In this document: one piece after another, positions 46,158 through 54,456 of the stretch | How the letters are laid out: each line of letters opens with the position of its first letter | Numbering within the stretch: the stretch's first letter is position 1 | Position numbers and translations under genes: made by a program | Assembly (NCBI GenBank): GCA_947493195.1 | Contig: CANLQG010000001.1 | Span: 558,001-622,000, forward strand | Direction of reading: 5' to 3' | DNA: 64,000 nt | Source: an uncultured Sphingomonadaceae bacterium | Lineage (GTDB): Bacteria; Pseudomonadota; Alphaproteobacteria; Sphingomonadales; Sphingomonadaceae | The notes under the pieces: model-generated | The model's input: the letters and a program-made list of their open reading frames with translations, nothing else | Database searches by the model: none | What the model was told of the DNA's origin: nothing

Positions 46158-47054
46158 ATGCACACCATGGCGATTTCCCCGCAACCCCAAGACCCCGCAA
46201 GTTGGCCGACAGGCAGCGCAGAACAGCTGGAGCCGCTGGTGCGCCGCGTGCTGGCGCCCAATGCCTCGCCCTTCACCTACACCGGCACGCAGACATATAT
46301 CGTCGGCGGCGACGAGGGCTTGGCGGTCATCGACCCCGGCCCGGCGGACGAAGAACACCTTGCCGCGCTCCGCTCCGCCATCGGTAGCGCAACGGTTTGC
46401 GCGATCATGTGTACCCACACCCACCGCGACCATTCGCCCGCCGCCGCGCCGCTGGCGGAGGCGACCGGCGCACCGATCGTCGGCTGCGCGCCGCTGCACT
46501 TCCATTCCGATGCCCCGCGCGTCGATGCCCCGTTCGATCAGGATTACGCGCCCGACCGCGTGATGGAGCATGGCGAGGCGATGACCGGGCCGGGCTGGAC
46601 ATTGCGCGCGGTCGCCACCCCCGGACACACGTCCAACCATCTGTGCTTCGCGCTGGAGGAATCGGGCGCGGTGTTCACCGGTGATCACGTGATGGGCTGG
46701 TCCACCAGCGTCGTCGTGCCGCCCGACGGCGACATGGCGGATTACATGGCCAGCCTGCACCTGCTCTACGAGCGGGAGCAGGATCGCATCTATTACCCGG
46801 CCCACGGCCCGGCGGTCGAGAAGCCGCGCCAGCTGGTGCGCGGCATGATCGGGCATCGCCGCCAACGGGAGCGGCAGATCCTGCGCCTGTTGGGCGAGGA
46901 AGCCCGTTCCATCGCCGCGCTGGTGCCGGTGATGTACAAGGGCGTGAACGAAAAATTGTGGCCCGCTGCCGGGCAAAGCGTGTTCGCTCATCTCCTCGAT
47001 CTGGAACGACGGGGCGAAGTCCAGCGTTCGGGGGATATATGGCAGGCGAACTGA
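46158..47054 (+). CDS. MBL-fold metallo-hydrolase (LACTB2-like)
   Basis: This protein of 298 residues has a metallo-beta-lactamase fold with the zinc motif CTHTHRDHSP near residue 85, ATPGHTSNH near 153 and FTGDHVMGW near 173. A C-terminal helical domain (from about 235) resembles the winged segment of LACTB2-like hydrolases and endoribonucleases. The substrate is unknown; glyoxalase II-like and RNase-like roles are both possible. The start is MHTMAIS; a second ATG lies three codons later. Its 3' end overlaps the next gene by 16 bases. Confidence 0.88.
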   Translation: MHTMAISPQPQDPASWPTGSAEQLEPLVRRVLAPNASPFTYTGTQTYIVGGDEGLAVIDPGPADEEHLAALRSAIGSATVCAIMCTHTHRDHSPAAAPLAEATGAPIVGCAPLHFHSDAPRVDAPFDQDYAPDRVMEHGEAMTGPGWTLRAVATPGHTSNHLCFALEESGAVFTGDHVMGWSTSVVVPPDGDMADYMASLHLLYEREQDRIYYPAHGPAVEKPRQLVRGMIGHRRQRERQILRLLGEEARSIAALVPVMYKGVNEKLWPAAGQSVFAHLLDLERRGEVQRSGDIWQAN

Positions 47055-47734
47055 AACAGGACGAAAGCACCCGCATCGGCGCGGCACCGCCGCCCGCGGG
47101 CCCACCGTCTGCACGAACCGCGGTAAAAGGCGCACCGTGGATTGTGGTCCTGCTGCTGGTGGTGGCGCTGGCATGGCTCGCTTACGAGAAATGGGGCCCG
47201 CAGGAGCGCGGCGATATTGTCGGAACCTCCATGATTGCGTTTGAAAAGCAGAACGCCCTCACCGTCTTTTCCAGCCGGTTCGATGTGGTGGCCGAAAGCG
47301 TCAGCACGCCCAGTGTCGGCCCGTTCGATGTGGACGCGCTGCAATCGCGCCAGGCGATGATCGTGCCCGCCACGGTGGAATACCGGCTCGACCTGTCCGA
47401 GATGGATCGCGGCGACTTTTCCTGGGACGAAGCAGGCCAGAGCCTGTCCGTCACGCTGCCGCCACTCGAAGTCTCGCAGCCCAATCTCAACGAAGCCGAA
47501 GCGCGCTATTTTACCGACGGGCTCTATGTCAGCCGCGATGCGTCTGTCTCGCTCAGCCGCAACAATTCGCGGCAGGCGTCGGAGAGGGCGAACGATTTCG
47601 CTCGCAATCCCGAAGTGATGGGCCTTGCCCGCAGCGCCGCGCGCGAAGCGGTGCGCCAGAACCTCGCCATTCCGCTGCAGGTGGCGGGCTTCGGCGAAGT
47701 GGAAGTGCGGGTGCGCTTCCCCAACGAAGGTTAG
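47039..47734 (+). CDS. DUF4230 family membrane-anchored protein
   Basis: This protein of 231 residues has one N-terminal membrane helix (about 33-50, WIVVLLLVVALAWLAY) and a soluble DUF4230 domain beyond it. The function of the family is unknown. The start ATG overlaps the preceding hydrolase gene and has GGGGG just upstream. The stop shares TTAG with the converging MFS gene. Confidence 0.82.
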   Translation: MAGELKQDESTRIGAAPPPAGPPSARTAVKGAPWIVVLLLVVALAWLAYEKWGPQERGDIVGTSMIAFEKQNALTVFSSRFDVVAESVSTPSVGPFDVDALQSRQAMIVPATVEYRLDLSEMDRGDFSWDEAGQSLSVTLPPLEVSQPNLNEAEARYFTDGLYVSRDASVSLSRNNSRQASERANDFARNPEVMGLARSAAREAVRQNLAIPLQVAGFGEVEVRVRFPNEG

Positions 47735-48951
47735 CCCTCGCCTTCATCTTCCAGCACGGCAGCCATCGGCGTGGTGCGCGGCAAGGACTGGAAATCCTGC
47801 TGCTCCGCCTCTGGCACGGGCTGGCTGACGGCCATGCGCCAGATGCCGAACAGCGCGCCGCCAAGTGCGACGACGCCGATCGAACCGAACAGTCCCGGCG
47901 GCCCCAGGGTCGCCATGGCCACCGATCCCAGCATCGGCCCGCCCGCCGCGCCGATGGAGTAGAGCAGCACCAATCCGCTGCTCGCGCCCACGCGCTCGCT
48001 TTCGTCGAGGTGGTCGTTCGAATGCGCCACGCACAGCGGATAGAGCGCGAAGGAGAACCCCCCGAACAGCGCACCGACCAGAAAGATCGCCGCAGGTTCG
48101 CGCACGAAAGCCAGTGCCCCGCACAGCGCTGCTGTCACGGCCATGCACACGATGATGACGCGGCGGCGGTCGAACCGGTCGGACAGGCGGCCAAGCGGAT
48201 ATTGCAGGACCACGCCGCCGCTGATGACGCAGGACGTGAACAGCGCAACCTGCGACAGCGGCAGCCCCATGCGCTGCACGAACACCGCGCCAAGCGCATA
48301 GAAAGCGCCCAGCATCACCCCGTTGGACAAGGTGCCCACCACGCCCAGCGGCGATGCATCGTAAAGGCGCTTGAGGCTGAAAGGCGCAACCTCCTCCAGC
48401 ACCGGCTGTTGGATCTTGGTCAGCACCACGGGCAGCACCGAAAGCGACAGCAGCACGGCAGAGGCCATGAACGGCAGGGCGGGGGATTGGTCGCCCAGGT
48501 TCAGCAGGAACTGGCCCACGGCCTGACCGGCGTAGAGCGCGATCATGTAGGCGGCCAGGATGGCGCTGCGATTGTCGGGCCGAGCCGTGCGGTTGAGCCA
48601 GCTTTCGAGGCACACGAACACCCCGCTCATCGCGAAGCCATCAGCAAAGCGCAGCACCACCCACAAGGCGGGCGCGTCGATGATGGCATAGGTCAGCGAG
48701 CTGGCAGAATAGAACGAGACAAAAGCGGCAAAGGCGCGGATGTGGCCCACCCGCGCGATCAACGGCGACACACGCAACGCGCCCAGCGTCAGCCCGCCGA
48801 AATAGCTGGTAGCGACAAGACCGATCAGCAGCGCGCCTTGCCCCGCCTGTTCCAGCCGGATCGCTATCAGCGTGCTGAGAAAGCCGCTCCCCGCCATCAG
48901 GACGAAGATCGCCAGCAGCAGCGTGCGGACCGAGTTGAGCGAGCCGATCAT
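47731..48951 (-). CDS. MFS transporter (YcaD-like)
   Basis: This major facilitator superfamily protein has 406 residues and about twelve membrane helices. The first half contains SYFGGLTLGALRVSPLIARVGHIRAF, cut by the family loop GALR..LIARVGH, and the second has YPLGRLSDRFDRR, the loop 8-9 repeat of the MFS motif. Similarity in layout is to the YcaD group; the substrate is unknown. It shares its stop bases with the converging DUF4230 gene. Confidence 0.88.
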   Translation of the reverse strand: MIGSLNSVRTLLLAIFVLMAGSGFLSTLIAIRLEQAGQGALLIGLVATSYFGGLTLGALRVSPLIARVGHIRAFAAFVSFYSASSLTYAIIDAPALWVVLRFADGFAMSGVFVCLESWLNRTARPDNRSAILAAYMIALYAGQAVGQFLLNLGDQSPALPFMASAVLLSLSVLPVVLTKIQQPVLEEVAPFSLKRLYDASPLGVVGTLSNGVMLGAFYALGAVFVQRMGLPLSQVALFTSCVISGGVVLQYPLGRLSDRFDRRRVIIVCMAVTAALCGALAFVREPAAIFLVGALFGGFSFALYPLCVAHSNDHLDESERVGASSGLVLLYSIGAAGGPMLGSVAMATLGPPGLFGSIGVVALGGALFGIWRMAVSQPVPEAEQQDFQSLPRTTPMAAVLEDEGEG

Positions 48952-49049
48952 TTTTCGCCCCTAGTCCCGAAAGTGCGCCAGTTCCACCCCAGTTCCATCA
49001 GTGGCGCGGTACGGTGGACAGGGCGCGCAGCGGCCCATAGGAACGCCCG

Positions 49050-49394
49050 ATGGAACAGATCGATTTCGAGCAATTCATGGCGGTCGACATCCGCTGCGGC
49101 ACCGTGGTGGATGCCCAGCCCTTTCCCGAGGCGCGCAAGCCCGCGATCAAGCTCTGGGTCGATTTCGGAGAAGGCATCGGGGTGAAGAAATCTTCGGCCC
49201 AGATCACCGATCACTACACGCCGGAGGACTTGCCAGGGCGCAAGGTCATGGCCGTAGTGAACTTCCCCCCGCGCCAGATCGGGCCGTTCATGTCCGAAAT
49301 ACTGGTGCTGGGCTTTCCCGACGCCAATGGCGCGATCGTGCTGGCCGGTCCCGATAGCGGGATCGACCTGCCCAACGGGGCGCGGCTGGCCTAG
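49050..49394 (+). CDS. csaA: CsaA-like tRNA-binding domain protein
   Basis: This protein of 114 residues is a free-standing EMAP/tRNA-binding OB-fold. FMAVDIRCGTVVDAQPFPEA near the start and KSSAQITDHYTPEDLPGRK near 48 fit CsaA, a proposed chaperone or tRNA-binding protein. Its stop shares CTAG with the converging TPR-sulfotransferase gene. Confidence 0.92.
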   Translation: MEQIDFEQFMAVDIRCGTVVDAQPFPEARKPAIKLWVDFGEGIGVKKSSAQITDHYTPEDLPGRKVMAVVNFPPRQIGPFMSEILVLGFPDANGAIVLAGPDSGIDLPNGARLA

Positions 49395-51343
49395 CCCGGA
49401 AAACCGAGGGCGGCGCGCAGATCGCCCAGCCACGGATCGTATGGCACCCATGCCCCCTGCCCGCTGCGGTTGATCGGCTGGCGTACCTGCTCGCTGCTGG
49501 CGGTCCGCACTGCGCGGGCCGTTTGATGGAAATTGAGGCAGGCATCCTCGAACGGCAGGCCGCAATGGTCCAGCATCCGGCGAATCTGCCCCTCCGGGTC
49601 GTCCAGCACGTCCTCGTGCTGCACCCGCAGGACCTTGCCCGGCAGCACCGCGTCCCAGTGCTGCATCAGGTCGACATAGTCGGCGAAATAGCGGCCGATC
49701 TCGGTCAGGCCGTAAGTGAACTCCTGCCCTTCCGCGAACAGCTGCTTGAAGCCCGAAAAACAGCAATCCATCGGCGCGCGGCGGGCATCGATGATCTTCG
49801 CATTGGGCAGGATCAGGTGGATCAGGCCGATGTGGCGGAAGTTGTTCGGCATCTTGTCGATGAAGAACGGCGCGCCCTGCCGGTGGATCGCGGTATTCTC
49901 GATATATTGCTGGCCGAATTTTTCGAGCTGGTCGCCAGTCAGGTCATGCAGAACTTGCGGATAGATCGACTGCCCCGCCTTCCGACCCCGGAGCCGGTGG
50001 GCCAGCGCAAGGATGTCGGGCAGTTCCAGCGTTCCGTCGACCTGGCTGTGGCTGGCCAGGATCTGCTCCAGCAGCGTTGAGCCTGCGCGCGGCAGGCCGA
50101 CAATGAAGATAGGATCAGGCGCGTCGTGGCCCACGCCTTCGTGGCTGGCGAACAGCTCGGGCGTGCAGACCTCGCGCTGTTTCGCCAGTTCCTCGCTCAT
50201 CGTGTCCGCATCGTAGCGGGTCTGGGCCCGTTTCAGCGCGTTGCCGCGTTCGTAGTGGCCGAAACTCGCCTCGTAATTCTCGCGGTCCTCATGCGCCTTG
50301 CCCAGCGCGAACGACAGGTGGACGCGGTCCATGAAGGCCAGATCTGGCCGCGCGACCTGTTCTTCCATTCGCGCCATCTCCTCGTCGGAGAAACGATAGG
50401 TCTTGAGGTTCGCGAGCGCATACCAGGCATCGCCGTGATCGGGCTTTGCGGCAAAGGCGGCGCGATAGCTTTCGATGGCGCGCCCGGTCTCGCCGGTGGT
50501 CTTGAGCGCGTGCCCGCGGCTGGTGAGCGTGGCAGGGTCGCCGGGCACCTTTCCCAGCACTTTGTCGAACAGCGCGAAAGCGCGATCGAAATCGCCTGTC
50601 TGCATCGATTCGATGGCAAGGTGCGACTGGAACAGCGGGTTGTCGGGGTCGCTTTCGTAAAGCTTCTCGGCCTCGTCCCGCGCGCGGTCGAACTTCTGGC
50701 GGCGGCGCAGCGCGTCGATGTAATCGAGGCGCACCTGCATGTTCTTAGGCTCGAATACGCGGGCGCTTTCGAGCAGGAACTCGGCGTCGTCCAGAACGCC
50801 CAGCTTGACGCCGATCTGCGCCAGCAAGCGCATCCCCTCGACGTTTCTGGGATTAGCCCGCAGGAAATGGCGGCAGATTTCCTCGGCCCGCAGCACGCGG
50901 CCTTCGTGCAGGTGGTGGGTCACCGCCACAAGCTCTTGCGGCAGGCTGGCGATCCGCTGCGCCTGTGCCTGTGCGGCGCGCGCCTCGGCTCCGCTTTGCA
51001 GTTCGGCCAGTGCGCGCCAGCTTGCATCGAGCGCGGGATTGAAACGCACGGCACGCTGGAATGCGGCCACGGCCTGCGCGCGGTTTCCCTCTGCCCGCGC
51101 GAGGTGCCCCGCCTCCTGCCAGGCGCGGCCGTATTCGGGCATTACCGCGTGCAGCCGCGCCAGCATGTCGGACGCCTCGCCGTGGCGTTTCAGGTAGCGC
51201 AGCGCGACAGCGGCCATGTACAGCGCCTCTCCATCGCCGGGTTCCGCTGCCAGCACGCTTTCGGCCAGCGCCAGCCCCTGCGGGAAATCGCCCGACTGCA
51301 TCGCCTTTTGCGCCAGCGCCAGTTGTTCGTCGCGGTTTTCCAT
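49391..51343 (-). CDS. TPR-repeat sulfotransferase
   Basis: This protein of 650 residues has N-terminal tetratricopeptide repeats (about residues 5-390) and a C-terminal sulfotransferase domain. The phosphosulfate loop FIVGLPRAGSTLLEQILASH lies near 410 and a later INDARRAPMDCCFS-like segment (KIIDARRAPMDCCFSGF) near 515. TPR-sulfotransferases resemble tyrosylprotein sulfotransferase and heparan sulfotransferase folds; here a protein or glycan acceptor is likely but unproven. There is no signal peptide. It lies just downstream of the second TonB receptor gene on the same strand. Confidence 0.9.
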   Translation of the reverse strand: MENRDEQLALAQKAMQSGDFPQGLALAESVLAAEPGDGEALYMAAVALRYLKRHGEASDMLARLHAVMPEYGRAWQEAGHLARAEGNRAQAVAAFQRAVRFNPALDASWRALAELQSGAEARAAQAQAQRIASLPQELVAVTHHLHEGRVLRAEEICRHFLRANPRNVEGMRLLAQIGVKLGVLDDAEFLLESARVFEPKNMQVRLDYIDALRRRQKFDRARDEAEKLYESDPDNPLFQSHLAIESMQTGDFDRAFALFDKVLGKVPGDPATLTSRGHALKTTGETGRAIESYRAAFAAKPDHGDAWYALANLKTYRFSDEEMARMEEQVARPDLAFMDRVHLSFALGKAHEDRENYEASFGHYERGNALKRAQTRYDADTMSEELAKQREVCTPELFASHEGVGHDAPDPIFIVGLPRAGSTLLEQILASHSQVDGTLELPDILALAHRLRGRKAGQSIYPQVLHDLTGDQLEKFGQQYIENTAIHRQGAPFFIDKMPNNFRHIGLIHLILPNAKIIDARRAPMDCCFSGFKQLFAEGQEFTYGLTEIGRYFADYVDLMQHWDAVLPGKVLRVQHEDVLDDPEGQIRRMLDHCGLPFEDACLNFHQTARAVRTASSEQVRQPINRSGQGAWVPYDPWLGDLRAALGFPG

Positions 51344-51426
51344 GCGCGTGCCCTTAACAAAGCAAAGCGGCGGAAGCGAACCCGTCGTCCGCCCCCGCCG
51401 CGTTTACGCCAGACAGTCAGCCCGGA

Positions 51427-54087
51427 TCAGTAGTCGTAGGAGACCCTGAAGCCGACCGTGAACGGACGGTTCGTGGTGATCCGCGCCCGGTCGTTCACGA
51501 AATTGCCCGAGATCTGCGCCCGCTCGTCGAACAGGTTCTCGATGTAGGTCTCGAAGCGCCACTGGTCGGCAACCACGCCCGCGGCGAAGTCCACCACGGT
51601 ATAGCTGTCGAGCTTCAGCCTGTTGATCTCGATGATGTCGGTGAACTTCGATGCCGAATAGGTGATCTGCGGCTGGACGTAGGCTTCCAGCGTGCGCGAC
51701 AGGTCCCATTCGTAGCGAATGCGGGCGTTGCCCTGGAATTCGGGCGCGAATGCCAGGGGCTGGCCTGCCACCACGTCATCGGTCGGCGTCAGCACTTCGG
51801 TGATCTCGGTATCGAGGATCGAGAAGGCACCGGCAAAGGTGAAGCCCGGTAGCGAATAGGGCGCGACCGTGAAGTCACCCTCAACACCCATAATCTCTGC
51901 ATTGGCCGCGTTGTCCGAGAAGAACAGGTTGGTGATGCTGGGATCGAAGATGGTCGTCTGCAGGTTGCTGATGTCGACATAGAAGGCCGAACCGTTGAAA
52001 CGCACCTGGCCGTCGATCAGGTCGAGCTTCCAGCCCAGTTCGTAGTTCTGCACCTCGTCGGTTTCCAGTTCGAACGGGACCGTGAAGCCCTGCCCGTTCG
52101 TGGCACCGCCGGGACGGTTCAGCAGACCGGGACGGAAACCTTCCGAATAGGTCGCGTAGATCAGCGTGTCCTCATTGGGTGTGACCTGGAGGGAGCCCTT
52201 GTAGATGAACCCGTCGGTCTGGGCGACGTCAGGCGCGCGAACGGCGTTGAACACCTGCTGCGCCTGCGTGGCGGAAAGACCCGCGTCCTGGATATCCTGC
52301 AGGCTGTCTGCCAGCGTGAAGGTCTGCCGAAGGTCGGCGTTGCAGCTGCCGATGAAGGTGTATTCGCCGTCCCCATCGTACAGGTCGTTCAGGTCCGTAC
52401 CGAAGGCGTTGGCATCCTGCGCCGCACCGGAGTTGCAGAACGAACCGTTGGCGCTGCCTTCGAAGTCCACCTCGATATCGTAGTAGCGCGCACCCAGCGT
52501 GATGGTGAGCAGGTCGGGCACGATGTCGAAGCTGGCTTCGCCGAACACGCCGACCTGCTCGTCCGTACGACGGATGTCGTTGCGGAAGATCGTCGCTGCC
52601 GGGAACGGGCCCGGATCGGTGAAGAAACCATCCTGCGGAAAGTTCGGTGCAAACGGGCCGAACGGCTGCGCGGCGATATTGCCCGGATAGTTGAAGTCGT
52701 TGCGCTCCTTCAGTTCCAGATCGGAATAGAAGCCGCCAGCCGTGGCGCGGATGCGCCAGTCATCAGGCGTGCTGAAGCGCAGTTCCTGCGTGAACACGGT
52801 CGTATCGCTGTCCGACGTCACGTAGAGGTTGGGCGGCTGACAGGTGCCCGAGGGATCGGCGCTGCCCGGATAGGAAACCGAACCGTCGCAGATGTAATAG
52901 GGCAGGTACTGACCGACGAACAGGTAATCGGTGTAGTCGATCCGCTGCTGCGTTTCACGGTCGGTGTAGGCGCCGGTGTAGACGACATCCAGCATCGCGA
53001 GACGCCCTTCTACGGTCCAGCTGGTGTTGCTGAAATCGTCTTCCAGGCGGTCGTCCTCGAACCGCTGGATTTCCAGGTCGTCGAGGCCGCCAAGTTCGGG
53101 ATCGGCGAAGAACACGCCGTCGCTTTCCAGGCTTTGGCGGGAATGCGCGACCGTGATCGTCCAGTCGGGGGTCACTTCCCACAGGCCGGTGACGCGGAAA
53201 CCGGCATAGTTGGTATCGTTGAAGTTCTCTTCGACGAGGCCAGAGTTGTCGGCATCGAGGAACGTCACGTCGGACAGGTCGGCGCTGGACTGGAAACCGG
53301 CGCGCAGGTCACTGACCGGCACCCCGTTCGACCGGACGGTGCCTGCAGGACGGAAGCGCGCGCTTTCGCTGAGATCGCGCGTGCCCTGTACGTTGTCGAT
53401 ATAGCCGCCCTGGTGATCGAGATAGGCGACGCCGCGCAGCGCAACATTGGCTGTCACCGGAATGTTGAGCATGAGCTCGGTCTTGTAGGAGGTATCCCCG
53501 CCATCGGTGAAGGATACGCCGGCCTTTGCGCCAGCATCGAAACCGGCAAGGCTGGGCTTGTTGGTGATCAGCCGCACGACGCCTGCCTGCGAGCTGGCGC
53601 CGAACAGTGTGCCCTGCGGCCCCGAAAGCACCTCGATACGCTCGAGATCGGCAGCATAGACATCGAGGTTGCGGCCCGGCTGGGCAAGCGGCTGCTCGTC
53701 CAGGTACATGGCGACATTGGGCGCCAATCCGGCAACGCCGGCGGTGGTGAGGTTGGGCGTGGTGGAGGCAAGGCCGCGGATATAGATCGTTGACTGGCCC
53801 GGCCCGCTGCCGCCCGCGGTAACGGTGGGCAGTTGCTCGAGGTAATCCTCGAAGGTATCGATGTTCAGTTCCTCGAGCCCTTCCTGCCCCAGGGCCTGCA
53901 CGGAAACCGGCACGTCCTGCAGGTCTTCCGAGCGCTTGGTGGCGGTCACCACGATGGTCTGCACACCGCCCTGGCGGGCCTGACGGGTGGGCTGGGTGGT
54001 CTCGCCGCTCGAGTCCTGTGCCGCCGCAGGCACCGCAAGAGCGATGGCAAGCGCGCCGACGGACGCGCCAGTAATATACTTGGACAT
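51427..54087 (-). CDS. TonB-dependent receptor
   Basis: This outer-membrane receptor has 886 residues. A signal peptide ends near VPAAAQD (about residue 24), followed by a TonB-box-like TIVVTATKRSEDLQDVPVS near 45, the plug motif LSGPQGTLFGASSQAGVV near 155 and a beta-barrel ending RVSYDY. It is of the broad organic-substrate type, with VPVSVQAL as in its counterpart at 14.3 kb, but the two are clearly different genes. The start MSKYITG has AGGGG upstream. The TPR-sulfotransferase gene follows 83 bases downstream. Confidence 0.93.
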   Translation of the reverse strand: MSKYITGASVGALAIALAVPAAAQDSSGETTQPTRQARQGGVQTIVVTATKRSEDLQDVPVSVQALGQEGLEELNIDTFEDYLEQLPTVTAGGSGPGQSTIYIRGLASTTPNLTTAGVAGLAPNVAMYLDEQPLAQPGRNLDVYAADLERIEVLSGPQGTLFGASSQAGVVRLITNKPSLAGFDAGAKAGVSFTDGGDTSYKTELMLNIPVTANVALRGVAYLDHQGGYIDNVQGTRDLSESARFRPAGTVRSNGVPVSDLRAGFQSSADLSDVTFLDADNSGLVEENFNDTNYAGFRVTGLWEVTPDWTITVAHSRQSLESDGVFFADPELGGLDDLEIQRFEDDRLEDDFSNTSWTVEGRLAMLDVVYTGAYTDRETQQRIDYTDYLFVGQYLPYYICDGSVSYPGSADPSGTCQPPNLYVTSDSDTTVFTQELRFSTPDDWRIRATAGGFYSDLELKERNDFNYPGNIAAQPFGPFAPNFPQDGFFTDPGPFPAATIFRNDIRRTDEQVGVFGEASFDIVPDLLTITLGARYYDIEVDFEGSANGSFCNSGAAQDANAFGTDLNDLYDGDGEYTFIGSCNADLRQTFTLADSLQDIQDAGLSATQAQQVFNAVRAPDVAQTDGFIYKGSLQVTPNEDTLIYATYSEGFRPGLLNRPGGATNGQGFTVPFELETDEVQNYELGWKLDLIDGQVRFNGSAFYVDISNLQTTIFDPSITNLFFSDNAANAEIMGVEGDFTVAPYSLPGFTFAGAFSILDTEITEVLTPTDDVVAGQPLAFAPEFQGNARIRYEWDLSRTLEAYVQPQITYSASKFTDIIEINRLKLDSYTVVDFAAGVVADQWRFETYIENLFDERAQISGNFVNDRARITTNRPFTVGFRVSYDY

Positions 54088-54456
54088 TAGGGGTTCCCCT
54101 TGTTTCGGTAATCCCGCCGCAGCAGGATCGCGCCGCGTGATCAGAAAATGCATGCAGCGCAGCATTCAAAGAAATGCGCGCGTGCGATGCACGAATAGCG
54201 GGGCAGGTCTGGAGTTTCTACCGCAGCGCGGCATATTCTGGGGTATCGAAAAATAGTTGTTGCATAACGACAACAATCAGGAAACGACGCAAGAATAAAT
54301 CAAATAGAAAATCTGTTCTATTTAGCAATTCAAATCACAAGAATTTTATTCTCACTTTACGCATGTCGGTATGCAAAATCACCTCGCCTATAGATTTTAG
54401 CGAAACCCTAAGAGCGTATCCTGTTCGTGATTTCTATTTTGTTTTTAACAAATGTT
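54088..54456. other. AT-rich intergenic region with palindromes
   Basis: No gene is visible in these 369 bases. From 54250 to 54456 the composition is strikingly AT-rich for this chromosome. The region includes an imperfect palindrome at 54256-54274 (GTTGT, 9 bases, ACAAC) and a perfect 7-bp inverted repeat, AACAAAT / ATTTGTT, at 54447-54465 overlapping the BCCT stop. It must contain the receptor promoter and the end of the BCCT transcript. Confidence 0.6.
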
